This document shows positions 41,731 to 50,510 of a DNA stretch of 64,000 nt, in pieces. Each line of letters starts with the position of its first letter. Within the stretch, counting starts at the first letter, position 1. This DNA comes from Planctomycetota bacterium (GTDB taxonomy: Bacteria; Planctomycetota; MHYJ01; JACQXL01): the NCBI GenBank assembly GCA_016235865.1, contig JACRIK010000030.1:62001-126000 (forward strand). The letters are read 5' to 3'. Under the pieces are notes generated by a model. It was not told the origin of the DNA. It worked only from the letters and a program-made list of their open reading frames with translations, and made no database searches. Both the position numbers and the translations under genes were made by a program.

Positions 41731-42973
41731 CTTTTTCTATCTTATCTATCAGTTCTTGGGCCTTTTTTATCATGTCATTTTCTACTTTAATTCTATTCTC
41801 AATTTCTTCGTCTTTTAAATTAAAACCTTTCTTGTACCATAAAAATCTTTCATTATCAGTGCTGGCTAAAATTTTAACATCACTTTTCAGTTTTCTTATT
41901 ACATTGTAATATATCCATTCATCTATTTTATTCTCCCTTATCATTTTTTCTATAAGGGGCAAGCGTATTCTTAACATCTGCATTTCCGTTTTAGGTACTG
42001 CGCTTCCATTCATATAACATGTTACGTCAACAGGGTGTAGTGCTTGCAACTGCTCAAATTCATTCCTGATAAGATCCATCAGGGAAATAGAGATTAATCC
42101 CTTAACAACTAACTTCTGCAGGTCATTAAGTTTTGTATTAGTTTCTTTACGGCTTTCTTCAACTTCTTTGAGTGTTCTAGGTTTATCTCTAAGTTTAGAA
42201 GCCGTCTTCCACTGCTCAATCATCGCCTTCCATTCAGGCGTGGATTCTAACTGGCCTTGCTCCTTGGTTTCTACGCCTGAGAGTTCCATGATAAGGTCAA
42301 CCACCTTGTTCTTGTCGTCCTGCGAAAGTCCATCCAAGACCGACTTCTGGGTGTTCCAATCAGCTATCAGATTCTCATAATCAGACAGGATAGTGTTTTT
42401 AACCTTGTTACATATGGTGTAATCAATCTTGCCTTCCTTTCTCATCTTGTCCAGCAGGGCATACTGTTCTTCCAATGCATCCAGTGTTTCCATCCTCCTG
42501 ACCGAAGCCATGGGCATATCATAACAAGTAGATCCTGAGTGTGTCCGGTTAATATGTCCCATCCGCAGACTAAACAGCGCGTTCAGGGTCAGCTTTAGCG
42601 CCTGGGAAAACTTCTGCTCCTCTTGAATCCGGTCTATCAGCTGGCTTACTTCTGGTTCCAGTTTGGATGACGCGACCTGGGTTTTGGTTGCATTCAGCGT
42701 CTGCCAGATACTCCTTAACTCCTCTATTGATCGGCTGGTCTGCTGCTGAAGTATTGACACTTCATAACAGGTGACCCTGGGCGTCTCGGATGTCTTCTTA
42801 TTGCAGGTGACCGAAGTCAGGAATGCCAGCACAATGGCCACGCTAATCCAGAATTCCCTGAGCCATTTGTCTTTTGTCTTATAATATCTGATAGCGCGAT
42901 AACCGAAGATGAATAATACCAATGCCACCACGCAGGCGCCCAAGGCCAGAAGAATATACCATATTCGTTCCAT
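41714..42973 (-). CDS. Membrane-anchored helical protein with three TCY motifs
   Basis: A 419-residue protein with two N-terminal membrane helices (about 5-27 and 42-58) and a long helical part. Three T-C-Y motifs occur: RVTCYEVSILQQQ (about 68), GSTCYDMPMASVRRMETLDA (about 150) and DVTCYMNGSAVPKTEMQML (about 318). The second and third are followed by LLDKMRKEGKIDYTICNKVK and LIEKMIRENKIDEWIYYNVI, i.e. the same helix-turn-helix pattern found at the ends of paralogs A and B. The shared module points to a common partner or assembly. Its end overlaps the radical SAM gene by 17 bp. Confidence 0.75.
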   Translation of the reverse strand: MERIWYILLALGACVVALVLFIFGYRAIRYYKTKDKWLREFWISVAIVLAFLTSVTCNKKTSETPRVTCYEVSILQQQTSRSIEELRSIWQTLNATKTQVASSKLEPEVSQLIDRIQEEQKFSQALKLTLNALFSLRMGHINRTHSGSTCYDMPMASVRRMETLDALEEQYALLDKMRKEGKIDYTICNKVKNTILSDYENLIADWNTQKSVLDGLSQDDKNKVVDLIMELSGVETKEQGQLESTPEWKAMIEQWKTASKLRDKPRTLKEVEESRKETNTKLNDLQKLVVKGLISISLMDLIRNEFEQLQALHPVDVTCYMNGSAVPKTEMQMLRIRLPLIEKMIRENKIDEWIYYNVIRKLKSDVKILASTDNERFLWYKKGFNLKDEEIENRIKVENDMIKKAQELIDKIEKDGNYR

Positions 42974-42990
42974 AAATAGGCCCTTCTCTT

Positions 42991-43055
42991 ACGGACTGTT
43001 AGTCCCGATGATTTTCTGGACGTTACAGTCCGTTGGACCCCGCCGAATGGCGGGG
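42991..43055. repeat. Structured hairpin element (family H), copy 3
   Basis: ACGGACTGT-TA-[GTCC ... GGAC]-GTT-ACAGTCCGT-TGGA-[CCCCGCC GAAT GGCGGGG]. It lies in the leader of the TCY gene at 41714-42973. Confidence 0.85.
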
Positions 43056-43215
43056 CTTTCCTTGACTTCTTATATAATATTAGACAATCTTCAACCCTAT
43101 TTTTGCGATGGAATTAGATATTTTTCAACTACGTGGACATCTTATGCTGTATAGCTTGAAACATAACATTTTCTCTTTTATTTGGCAAGGATTATCATCG
43201 GTTGGATATGTGATG

Positions 43216-43267
43216 TGACCGACACACCCCTTACCCCTCTTTTTAGAGGGGAGTAAAGAGGGGGATT
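43216..43267. repeat. CACACCCCTTACCCCTC repeat (family C)
   Basis: CACACCCCTTACCCCTC, T-rich centre, then GAGGGGAGTAAAGAGGGGG. Related copies lie at about 15995-16065 and, within genes, in lpxB (37090-37155) and the radical SAM gene (41575-41612). Confidence 0.7.
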
Positions 43268-43336
43268 TTTCCTGCCTGAAAATTCTTGACTACCATACCG
43301 GGAAAACATAAGATTAGCCATTAAGGCATGAAGGAA

Positions 43337-43410
43337 ACAACCCCCTTAATCCCCCTTTATTAAGGGGGAATTTGCTTCACTCCCCCTTAGAAAAGGGGGC
43401 AGGGGGTTGT
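43337..43410. repeat. ACAACCCCC element (family P), second complete copy
   Basis: 74 bp with ends ACAACCCCC/GGGGGTTGT and two internal C5/G5 hairpins, just upstream of glpX. Confidence 0.85.
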
Positions 43411-43439
43411 CTTCGTGGCTATTAGACAGGAGTTTGAAT

Positions 43440-44405
43440 ATGGACAGAAATATGGCATTGGAATTCGTCCGGGTAACCGAGGCGGCCGCATTAGGCGCGT
43501 CTAAATGGGTGGGCCTGGGCAATGACAAGGCGGCGGACCAGGCGGCGGTGGATTATATGCGTAAGGCGTTTTCATCTATCGCTTTTGACGGCACCGTGGT
43601 TATCGGCGAAGGCGAACGTGACGAGGCGCCGATGTTGTATATCGGCGAGAAAATCGGGCAAACCGGTTGCCAGGGCCCGAAATTAGATATCGCCATTGAC
43701 CCGCTGGAAGGCACGACCCTGACCGCCCAAGGACGGGCTAATGCCATATCGGTTTTGGCGGCCGCGCCGAAAGGTCATTTCCTGAACGCGCCGGATACCT
43801 ATATGAAAAAGATTGCCGTCGGTCCGGGCGCGGCTGGCGTGATTGATATTAACGCGCCGGTAAAGGATAATGTTAAGGCCGTGGCCAAGAAACTGGGCCG
43901 CGATGTCAGTTCTATTACCGTGGTCATCCTGGACCGGCCCAGGCACGCGGATATTATCCGCCAGGTGCGCGAGGCCGGCGCCCGGATTTATCTCATTCAG
44001 GACGGCGATGTGGCCGCCGCAGTAGCCACCGCCTTCCCGCTGGATTCCGATATTGATATGCTCTTGGGTACCGGCGGCGCGCCGGAAGGGGTGATAGCCG
44101 CCGCCGCGTTGCAATGCCTGGGCGGCGATATGCAGGGCCAGTTGCAGCCGCGTAACGAGGAAGAAGTCAAGCGGGCCGCTAAGATGGGCGTGAAGAATAT
44201 TGATAAGGTTTTTACCATTGATGAATTGGCCAAGCCGGATGATATTATGTTCGCGGCGACCGGAGTGACCAATGGCTCGTTCCTAAAGGGCGTCCGGCCG
44301 TCCAAGGATGGCGCCATGACCCATTCAGTGGTGATGCGCTCCAAGACCGGGACGATTCGCTATATTGAGGCGTATCATAAGTTTTCCAAAAAGCCGGTGT
44401 ACTAA
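43440..44405 (+). CDS. glpX: Class II fructose-1,6-bisphosphatase (GlpX type)
   Basis: A 321-residue protein. The ATG at 43440 has AGGAG upstream and begins at the usual GlpX N-terminus (MDRNMALEFVRVTEAAAL). Motifs: GDGTVVIGEGERDEAPML-like (FDGTVVIGEGERDEAPML) and DIAIDPLEGTTLTAQG, which hold the metal and phosphate ligands, and LGTGGAPEGVIAAAAL. It dephosphorylates fructose-1,6-bisphosphate for gluconeogenesis, which suits an organism fixing C1 units through acetyl-CoA. It stands alone. Confidence 0.96.
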   Translation: MDRNMALEFVRVTEAAALGASKWVGLGNDKAADQAAVDYMRKAFSSIAFDGTVVIGEGERDEAPMLYIGEKIGQTGCQGPKLDIAIDPLEGTTLTAQGRANAISVLAAAPKGHFLNAPDTYMKKIAVGPGAAGVIDINAPVKDNVKAVAKKLGRDVSSITVVILDRPRHADIIRQVREAGARIYLIQDGDVAAAVATAFPLDSDIDMLLGTGGAPEGVIAAAALQCLGGDMQGQLQPRNEEEVKRAAKMGVKNIDKVFTIDELAKPDDIMFAATGVTNGSFLKGVRPSKDGAMTHSVVMRSKTGTIRYIEAYHKFSKKPVY

Positions 44406-44406
44406 G

Positions 44407-44508
44407 CCCCCACACCAATCTTGTTGTTACATTCAACAAGCGAGTAGATTATATATAGGGTGGGAGTTAAAACTGATGATACCGATTTACTTTAGATTGG
44501 TGTGGGGG
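44407..44508. mobile_element. MITE-like element with CCCCCACACCAATC ends (102 bp)
   Basis: Perfect 15-bp inverted ends CCCCCACACCAATCT / AGATTGGTGTGGGGG enclose an AT-rich non-coding interior, between the convergent ends of glpX and the Gfo/Idh gene. Both ends joined nearly back to back (CCCCCACACCAAT-gga-ATTGGTGTGGGGG) lie within lpxB at 37738-37766. Confidence 0.75.
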
Positions 44509-44514
44509 TAAACT

Positions 44515-45585
44515 CTATATCTTCCCCAGTATTTTATGGCAGATGGCTAAGGCATCACGGCCGTCCGCGCCGGATACCTGGGGTGTTTTATTTCCGCTAA
44601 TGGTTTCCACAAACGAGGTCAGTTCCTGTTCCAACTGGTCATAGGGCGTAATGGCCAGATTGCGGACATTGATGAATTTATCGAGCATGAATTCCTTGGG
44701 ATTGAATCCGGGCGGCGGATTTGCGGCCAGGGTGGACAGGTCGCCCTTGCTTTCATAGACGCTGGCTGTCCGTTCCGCAAAGTCAATCGATGTGTAGGCT
44801 TGGCCGGTAAACCCAGCCCTTTCTGCATCGTTCTGAATACTAACTTCAGATGATTTATCTGTGGTAGGACTTTTGGGATAACTGGCGCTAATCGGAAAGG
44901 GCTGGGTGAATATTCGCATCTTCCTCATGGCCTTGTCCGAGGCCCGCGAGGCGGTCAGGTTAGCCACACAGCCGTTGGCAAATACCAGCCGGGCATTGGC
45001 TAAATCGTTTTTCTCCGAGATTATCTTTACGCCCACCGCATCCACCTTTTTAACCGGTGATTTGACTATGGACAAAATCAGGTCAATGTCGTGTATCATC
45101 AGGTCCAGGACGATGTCAATGTCTATGGAACGGAATGAGAACGAACTCAGGCGGTGGCATTCTATGAACTTCGGGTTCTGGAGGTATTCTTTGGCCGCCA
45201 CGAATGCCGGATTGAACCGCTCGATATGCCCGACCTGCAGGACTGCCTTGTGTTTCTCAGCCAGTGAGATGAGTTTATTGGCTTCTGCTACGGTTGTCGT
45301 AATGGGTTTTTCTATGAAGGTATGGATGCCCTTGGCCAGCGTCTTGCGGGCGATGGCGTAATGCGCCACGGTCGGGGTGGCAATGCTGACCGCATCCACG
45401 TGCCGCAATACCTTTTTGTAATCAGTATAGGCCTTGGCCTGGTAGAGCTGGGCGATTTCTTCAGCCGCCGGCTGGTTGGTATCCGCCACGCCGACTAAGG
45501 TGCAGCCCGGTATCTTGGACAGGTGTTTGGCGTGGTTCTTGCCCAGGTGCCCGACTCCGATAACCGCGATTCTGATGTTATTCAT
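44515..45585 (-). CDS. Gfo/Idh/MocA family oxidoreductase with repeat insertion
   Basis: A 356-residue NAD(P)-dependent dehydrogenase. The Rossmann motif is IAVIGVGHLGKNHAKHLSKI, the E-K-P motif is at 92-94 (TFIEKPITTTVAEA), and HIERFNPAF and DLMIHDIDLIL are typical of the sugar-nucleotide 3-dehydrogenase subgroup often next to lipid A genes. Where relatives read K-M-R-x-I-R-I-F-x-x-x-A-Y-x-S-x-D, this protein has about 34 extra residues (about 227-260) encoded by a segment with inverted ends (44810-44908). Frame and flanks are intact. The start overlaps the upstream gene by 8 bp. A role in surface-sugar synthesis is likely. Confidence 0.9.
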   Translation of the reverse strand: MNNIRIAVIGVGHLGKNHAKHLSKIPGCTLVGVADTNQPAAEEIAQLYQAKAYTDYKKVLRHVDAVSIATPTVAHYAIARKTLAKGIHTFIEKPITTTVAEANKLISLAEKHKAVLQVGHIERFNPAFVAAKEYLQNPKFIECHRLSSFSFRSIDIDIVLDLMIHDIDLILSIVKSPVKKVDAVGVKIISEKNDLANARLVFANGCVANLTASRASDKAMRKMRIFTQPFPISASYPKSPTTDKSSEVSIQNDAERAGFTGQAYTSIDFAERTASVYESKGDLSTLAANPPPGFNPKEFMLDKFINVRNLAITPYDQLEQELTSFVETISGNKTPQVSGADGRDALAICHKILGKI

Positions 45586-46228
45586 TTTCAGCTTTTCCCG
45601 GTAATAGGTAGGGGTTTACTATCTTTGGTATTTTGTAAGCGGCGCTAACCGCCAGAATGACCCAGAGGATATCAAAACCGCCCAGCACACTGCCGATATT
45701 TTCAATAAATGACGATATCATGTTGCCGCTGAATAAGGTAAACTGATTAAGTAATTCCGTTAATTTCGTTGGGTCAATTCCTTGCTCTTTGGCCGCCTCA
45801 GTCGCTCCCTTCCTGAAGAAGTGATAAAACGTAATATACTTGCCGATAAGAACGCCGATGATGCTTGATGCCGAGGCCAGAATCTGCAATACCGGACCGC
45901 CTTTTTTGCCGGATGCAAAATACACCCCGTAACCGGCCAGGACGCCCACTCCGATAGCCGCATATCCGATTTCGTAATTAGTCAGAATGACCATTAATCC
46001 CCAGATGATGCCGGCTACGATGGCCGCCGCGCAGGCCCCCAGGAATCCGGTCAGATAATCCGAGCCGTCCGGCTGCTGGGCTGTGAGTTTTTCCTTGAAA
46101 CTGGTATTGCAGTTCCGGCAAAGCATTAATCCATTGACCCGAATCGTCTCTTCTTTTGGCAGGGTGTTATTACAGCCCTGGCAGGCGCGGGTTTCCTGCT
46201 GCGCTACCGGAGGTTTTATGTCTGCCAT
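45578..46228 (-). CDS. Zinc-ribbon membrane protein
   Basis: A 216-residue protein. Residues 16-40 hold two Cys pairs (CQGCNN and LCRNCN), a short zinc ribbon, followed by four likely membrane helices (about 58-80, 86-104, 112-135 and 185-205). No family is recognised. It is co-transcribed with the Gfo/Idh gene (8-bp overlap) and lies 33 bp after the O-antigen-ligase-like gene, so a link to surface polysaccharides is possible but unproven. Confidence 0.75.
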   Translation of the reverse strand: MADIKPPVAQQETRACQGCNNTLPKEETIRVNGLMLCRNCNTSFKEKLTAQQPDGSDYLTGFLGACAAAIVAGIIWGLMVILTNYEIGYAAIGVGVLAGYGVYFASGKKGGPVLQILASASSIIGVLIGKYITFYHFFRKGATEAAKEQGIDPTKLTELLNQFTLFSGNMISSFIENIGSVLGGFDILWVILAVSAAYKIPKIVNPYLLPGKAENE

Positions 46229-46261
46229 AGTTACGCTCCTTTCCGTAGGTGGTTATTTGTA

Positions 46262-49108
46262 TTATTTTTTATTCTTCTGTTCCAGTTTTTGCAGGAATCC
46301 TTCAACGCCTTTGGTCTGGGTGGGCATGTATAACCTTACTAACTCCAGCGCCTTTTTGGAGTTTTCTATGGCCTGGTCAATCCGGCCCAGCTGGTCCAGG
46401 ACCACCGAGGTATTGTGGTAGTGCTGGTAATCCTTGGGTGCTAATTTGATGAGGGTCAGGTTGACTTGGAGTGAATCCTCAAACTTATTCTGGTTGAAGT
46501 ATTCCTCGCCTAAGCGGATGAATTCGGAGCGAATCATGGCATTCCCCGGAGCTACGCTAAACGCCTTTTCGTAGTTCTCAATGGTTTTTCCGGCGTCGTT
46601 TAATTGCTTGTAGGACTTGCCGATAAGCACATAGGCCTCAGCCAGCTGGCTGTCTAGCGCCACGGCCTTGAGATAGTATTCGATTGCTTTGTTGTAGTCC
46701 TGTTTGGTAAAATAGATATTGGCCATCTCCTTGGGAACAGTCGGGTTTTTGGGGGAAAGCATGGCCAGTTCACTGTAGGTCTGTAATGACCGGGTTAATT
46801 TGGATTCCTGGTCAGCCGGGTTGTCCTTAATCTGGTCTGACCAGAGGCGATAAGTTCGGGCGATTTCAATATTATGGAACCGGTTGAGCGGATTGGCCTT
46901 TAAGGCGCCGCGCAATGTCTCGATGGATTTGTTATAATCGCCGCTGCTTTTGTAGGCCCGGGACAGGTTGGCATAATAATAATCGGTCTGGGGCGATAAC
47001 TCAATGCTCTTCTGGAAACTGGCGATAGCTTCAGCCCAGCGCTGTCCTTTTTCGTGGTTCTCGCCTTCCCGGCACCAGGCATCCGCATAGTCTTCGCGCA
47101 GGTTGGTGTAATGGACGGCGATGAATGACAGCGGGATTAATATGACTGCGGCTAATACGGTGGAGAATGATGCCTTATTTGCCTGAAACGAAGCGGCGTC
47201 CTGCCTGATAAAAATCGCAACGACAAATATGGTTGCACCGACAAAGGCATAGGCATAGTTGATGAATGCTGTGGGGAATAAGGTCAAATCGCTTAATAGG
47301 GCGGAGAAGATAAAATGGAATATAGCGCCCCAGATGATGGCGGTGAATAAATAGATGATGGTGTCGATGACCCGGGCCGAGCGGATGGCCGCGAAGACCA
47401 GGTAGAGAGTGGATATAAATCCGATAGTCACTATGATAATGTAGAAATTCGCGGGAAGCCCTTCGGGGATAAATTTCCGCTTGAGCAGGGCAAAGGAGAA
47501 GAAGGCGATAATCAGTCCGGTGAGCAGTCCATAGACGAGCGCCAGATTGATGGTGTCTTTCTTGTCACTAGCGCCGATATCCGTGGAAGCGGGCTTGGCC
47601 TGGGGCAGGGAGTTGATGATAAAAAGTATGATTGCTGCATAAACCCAGAAGTAAAGCCGGGTGGCGGTGACGCCGAGGCCGAACTGGAGCTCGGCGAAAT
47701 TACCGATAACAGCTGAGATTAATCCGATGAGCAGGAGTAGATTATTCCCGCCTGATACGGGCTGGGTTTTCCAGGTCAGAAGCAGGTAGGAAAATAGGCC
47801 GGCCATAAATCCGAAGGGTATGGCTATTCCGATGAATATCATCTTGCCCATGATTATCGGGATAATCAGGCCGAGTGCGACCCCGCCAGCCAGCGACAGG
47901 ATGAATAATTTCCGGGAGTAAAGCGAGGTAAAAAATCCGAGCCGGTTGAATGTGTAATATATTAGCAGAGAGATGATTCCCAGGTAGGTTAATAAGCCCA
48001 TAATGCCCGAGGTGATGAGGATATCAAAGGTGTCGTTGTGCGAATGGTCCGGTATAGCGCTGCCTTCATACCGGCCGAAAGAGGAAGGGGTATATTTGTG
48101 ATAAAGCGGGAAAGGCGATTCCAGCCCGTGCCCGAAGGCCAGCCGTTCAGGCGATGACCTCAGGATGTCTATCGCGCCTTCCCAGATAAGGAGCCGGACC
48201 TTGCCGCTGCCTTCCATCTCGTAGAGTTGGGCAGTCCGGCCGAAGCGTTTTTGCAATCCGGATAACGGTCCATTCGGAATATTCAATATTACCATGAAGG
48301 TTATGAAGACGGCGGTTATGGTCACGACCGAGAGAAACAGCCGTTTCATCTGCCTGAGTCGGACGAATAGCATGAAAAACAGGAATAGGCTGATGATAAA
48401 TCCGACAAAGGGACCGCGGCTCTTGGTCAGGAGCATGCAGTAGATATTTACGGCCAGGACCAAGGCGTAAAGGATGATTATCGGAATATTCCTGCGGAAT
48501 CCGTCGGTGATGTATTCCATCAGGCGCGACAGGATGAGCGGGATGACGATAATCAGATAAGCTCCGGCAAAGATAGGGCCACCTAAGGTGGTGGTCACGC
48601 GGGTGCGCTCGCCGCCGGCCCAGGCCACCGTGTCTATCTTGAAATATTGCAGGATGCCATAGACGCTGACAATGGTCGCAGACAGAATCATGGTATGGAG
48701 CAGGCGGCTTAACTGGCCTGGTTCCCTGAGATTACCCAGAACGATAAAGAAGGTTACGATATAACAGGCCAGCGAGTAGAATCCTTCTTCGCGCAGGAAA
48801 TAGCCCTTGAAGCTGAAATAGGGCGTGATAGAGAAGATGGATGAGATGAAATAGATGGTTCCCAGGGCCAGGACTGAGCCCAGGATTATCCGGTTACCTT
48901 TTTCTTTGAACGCGGCATCCAGGGAGAATCCTTCAGCGGACTTCTTGACAAACCAGGCCAGGAGCATGACGATGGTAATGGATCGCAGGAGATAGGTCTT
49001 GTCGGACTCAAAGACCCGGGTGGTATAGGGGTTAAAGAATACCGGGATGCCGGCCAAGGCGACCAGCCAGCAGGCCTCAATTATCCGACTGCAGAATTTA
49101 ACTAACAT
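46262..49108 (-). CDS. O-antigen ligase-like membrane protein with C-terminal TPR domain
   Basis: The ATG at 49106-49108 is preferred; a GTG 18 bp further upstream lies inside a MITE end. About 948 residues. The first 680 contain a dozen or more membrane helices and a Wzy_C/O-antigen-ligase region (YCMLLTKSRGPFVGFIISLF, then GHGLESPFPLYHKYTP and DHSHNDTFDILITSGIMGLL with the conserved H-N). The C-terminal 250 residues are TPR units (AEAIASFQKSIELSPQTDYY, KSIETLRGALKANPLN, NKAIEYYLKAVALDSQLAEA). Such proteins transfer polymer to lipid A core or glycosylate proteins. The substrate is unknown. Confidence 0.88.
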   Translation of the reverse strand: MLVKFCSRIIEACWLVALAGIPVFFNPYTTRVFESDKTYLLRSITIVMLLAWFVKKSAEGFSLDAAFKEKGNRIILGSVLALGTIYFISSIFSITPYFSFKGYFLREEGFYSLACYIVTFFIVLGNLREPGQLSRLLHTMILSATIVSVYGILQYFKIDTVAWAGGERTRVTTTLGGPIFAGAYLIIVIPLILSRLMEYITDGFRRNIPIIILYALVLAVNIYCMLLTKSRGPFVGFIISLFLFFMLFVRLRQMKRLFLSVVTITAVFITFMVILNIPNGPLSGLQKRFGRTAQLYEMEGSGKVRLLIWEGAIDILRSSPERLAFGHGLESPFPLYHKYTPSSFGRYEGSAIPDHSHNDTFDILITSGIMGLLTYLGIISLLIYYTFNRLGFFTSLYSRKLFILSLAGGVALGLIIPIIMGKMIFIGIAIPFGFMAGLFSYLLLTWKTQPVSGGNNLLLLIGLISAVIGNFAELQFGLGVTATRLYFWVYAAIILFIINSLPQAKPASTDIGASDKKDTINLALVYGLLTGLIIAFFSFALLKRKFIPEGLPANFYIIIVTIGFISTLYLVFAAIRSARVIDTIIYLFTAIIWGAIFHFIFSALLSDLTLFPTAFINYAYAFVGATIFVVAIFIRQDAASFQANKASFSTVLAAVILIPLSFIAVHYTNLREDYADAWCREGENHEKGQRWAEAIASFQKSIELSPQTDYYYANLSRAYKSSGDYNKSIETLRGALKANPLNRFHNIEIARTYRLWSDQIKDNPADQESKLTRSLQTYSELAMLSPKNPTVPKEMANIYFTKQDYNKAIEYYLKAVALDSQLAEAYVLIGKSYKQLNDAGKTIENYEKAFSVAPGNAMIRSEFIRLGEEYFNQNKFEDSLQVNLTLIKLAPKDYQHYHNTSVVLDQLGRIDQAIENSKKALELVRLYMPTQTKGVEGFLQKLEQKNKK

Positions 49109-49117
49109 CTTTTCTTG

Positions 49118-49285
49118 ACCCCGCACATAATATAGTGCTATAAAGTCTGCCGTTGAGAAGTTTTTCCCTGCATTGTCATTCCCGTGTAAACGGGAATCCA
49201 GTATTTATTAGTGGTCTGGATTCCTGCTTTTGCAGGAATGACGAACTATGGAAGTTAATAAAATACACAATATTATGTGCGGGGT
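49118..49285. mobile_element. MITE-like element, family M, copy 3, carrying a nested family S element
   Basis: Ends (49115-49132 and 49271-49288) are an 18-bp perfect inverted pair TTGACCCCGCACATAATA / TATTATGTGCGGGGTCAA. The element is 168 bp, 70 bp longer than copies 1 and 2. The surplus is a complete S palindrome pair at 49174-49244 (71 bp). Removing it leaves 97 bp, matching the 96 and 98 bp of the other copies. Confidence 0.85.
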
Positions 49286-49319
49286 CAATAAATCTTATAT
49301 CTAAACACAGGATGCCAGT

Positions 49320-50213
49320 ATGGAAAGAATAGTATTGCTATTGATCGGTATATTGGCGCTGGTGGTCCATCCTCTTTATTCCCATGGCGCGTCGGAATTT
49401 ATGCCGATCAATATAGATGAAAAGGTGACTAACTTTGTTGATTTCAGGATTGGCGCCGAGACACTGCGTTACGAGGAGGCCGAGCCGGATACCAAGACGC
49501 TCGGCAAGGCAGAGACGATGAATCTGGTCGGGATGCTTGATATCTGCCAGGAATACCAGCAGTTTCAGGGCGGAATCAGAGGAATTATCCCTTTGACTGT
49601 CGGCGATGCCCGGGAGGAATGGGATGTTAATAGCGTGATAAATTATCAGACCGATAATTTGAGTTATTACTGGTCGCGGATTGACGGTTATGTCGGTTAC
49701 GCCTTCAAAGAGAGCGACGATTTCACAATGCCGGGCGTCTGGTATGCGGGTTTGCGACGTTCGGAGGGTATCCAGAAGCGTTCGGATTTTGTTGTCGGCG
49801 GCGTTCCGTCAAATGCCAAGGTTACCGAGAAGATACAATCTTACGGATTATTTATCGGTTATAAGGGGGAAACTAATCTGGCCCATGAGCGCCGGCCGGA
49901 ATGGAGCGAGGAATTCACGCCGGTCCTGGTGGCCAACTGGCGGGTGGAATATCACAAGCCGGTTCTCAACCGGGTTACCAACACCTCTTTGCCCGGAGCG
50001 CTTTTTACCGATCGGATTGGTTATACCGTGGAATTCGGAAGCGGCGTGTCATATAAAGTAAGCCCGTCATTTTCGACCACATTCAATGCCTATGGGGGCC
50101 GGATGTACTGGCAGGGCAGCGCCTGGGAGAATTTTGGTACCGGATTCGTCAAGTGGCCTGAAAACAAGACCGATTATCTTGGCGCTAACCTGGGTTTATT
50201 GCTTTTATTTTAA
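49320..50213 (+). CDS. Putative outer-membrane beta-barrel protein
   Basis: A 297-residue protein with a signal peptide (about 1-24, ending SHGAS). The mature part consists of alternating hydrophobic and polar residues in 8-12 residue strands with aromatic girdles (YYWSRIDGYVGYAF, SYGLFIGYKG, DRIGYTVEFGSGVSYKV) and ends in LGANLGLLLLF with a terminal Phe, the usual outer-membrane protein ending. No named family is recognised. It is monocistronic, transcribed away from the O-antigen-ligase-like gene. Confidence 0.75.
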   Translation: MERIVLLLIGILALVVHPLYSHGASEFMPINIDEKVTNFVDFRIGAETLRYEEAEPDTKTLGKAETMNLVGMLDICQEYQQFQGGIRGIIPLTVGDAREEWDVNSVINYQTDNLSYYWSRIDGYVGYAFKESDDFTMPGVWYAGLRRSEGIQKRSDFVVGGVPSNAKVTEKIQSYGLFIGYKGETNLAHERRPEWSEEFTPVLVANWRVEYHKPVLNRVTNTSLPGALFTDRIGYTVEFGSGVSYKVSPSFSTTFNAYGGRMYWQGSAWENFGTGFVKWPENKTDYLGANLGLLLLF

Positions 50214-50346
50214 TATTTTAACCGCGCTAGGCGGGGCGGTAGCGGTGCCCCGAAGTCCCGCAAGGGATGGACCTGCAATCCGCTATAGCAGGGCTGAATC
50301 CCGCTTGGAGGTATTGTCTTTTTATAATACTCTTTAAGCAAGTGGC

Positions 50347-50457
50347 GTTGAAGGTTGGGTCCTATGCAATATGCAGAGTAGTATAACCCCGCCAGGTCCG
50401 GAAGGAAGCAACGGTCCCTATTGTGTTTATGTGCCGTAGGAATACCTGGCTGGAGCC
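50347..50457 (+). ncRNA. ffs: Signal recognition particle RNA (4.5S type)
   Basis: The highly conserved apical domain CCGCCAGGTCCGGAAGGAAG followed by CAACGG is present, with the tetraloop GGAA and the asymmetric loop bases that bind Ffh. The arms GGTCCTA and TAGGAATACC pair on either side, giving a short bacterial SRP RNA of about 110 nt. Ends are approximate. The strand follows from the orientation of the GGAAGGAAGCA core. Confidence 0.9.
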
Positions 50458-50510
50458 GGCTACTTAACGGGCTTATAGGGAGCAATCCGAAGAGCGGTGC
50501 GCGGCTTTTT

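Noticed and set aside
49109-49126. GTG start of the O-antigen-ligase-like gene 18 bp upstream
   Set aside because: The GTG is inside the inverted end of a MITE; the ATG at 49106-49108 fits the hydrophobic N-terminus better.
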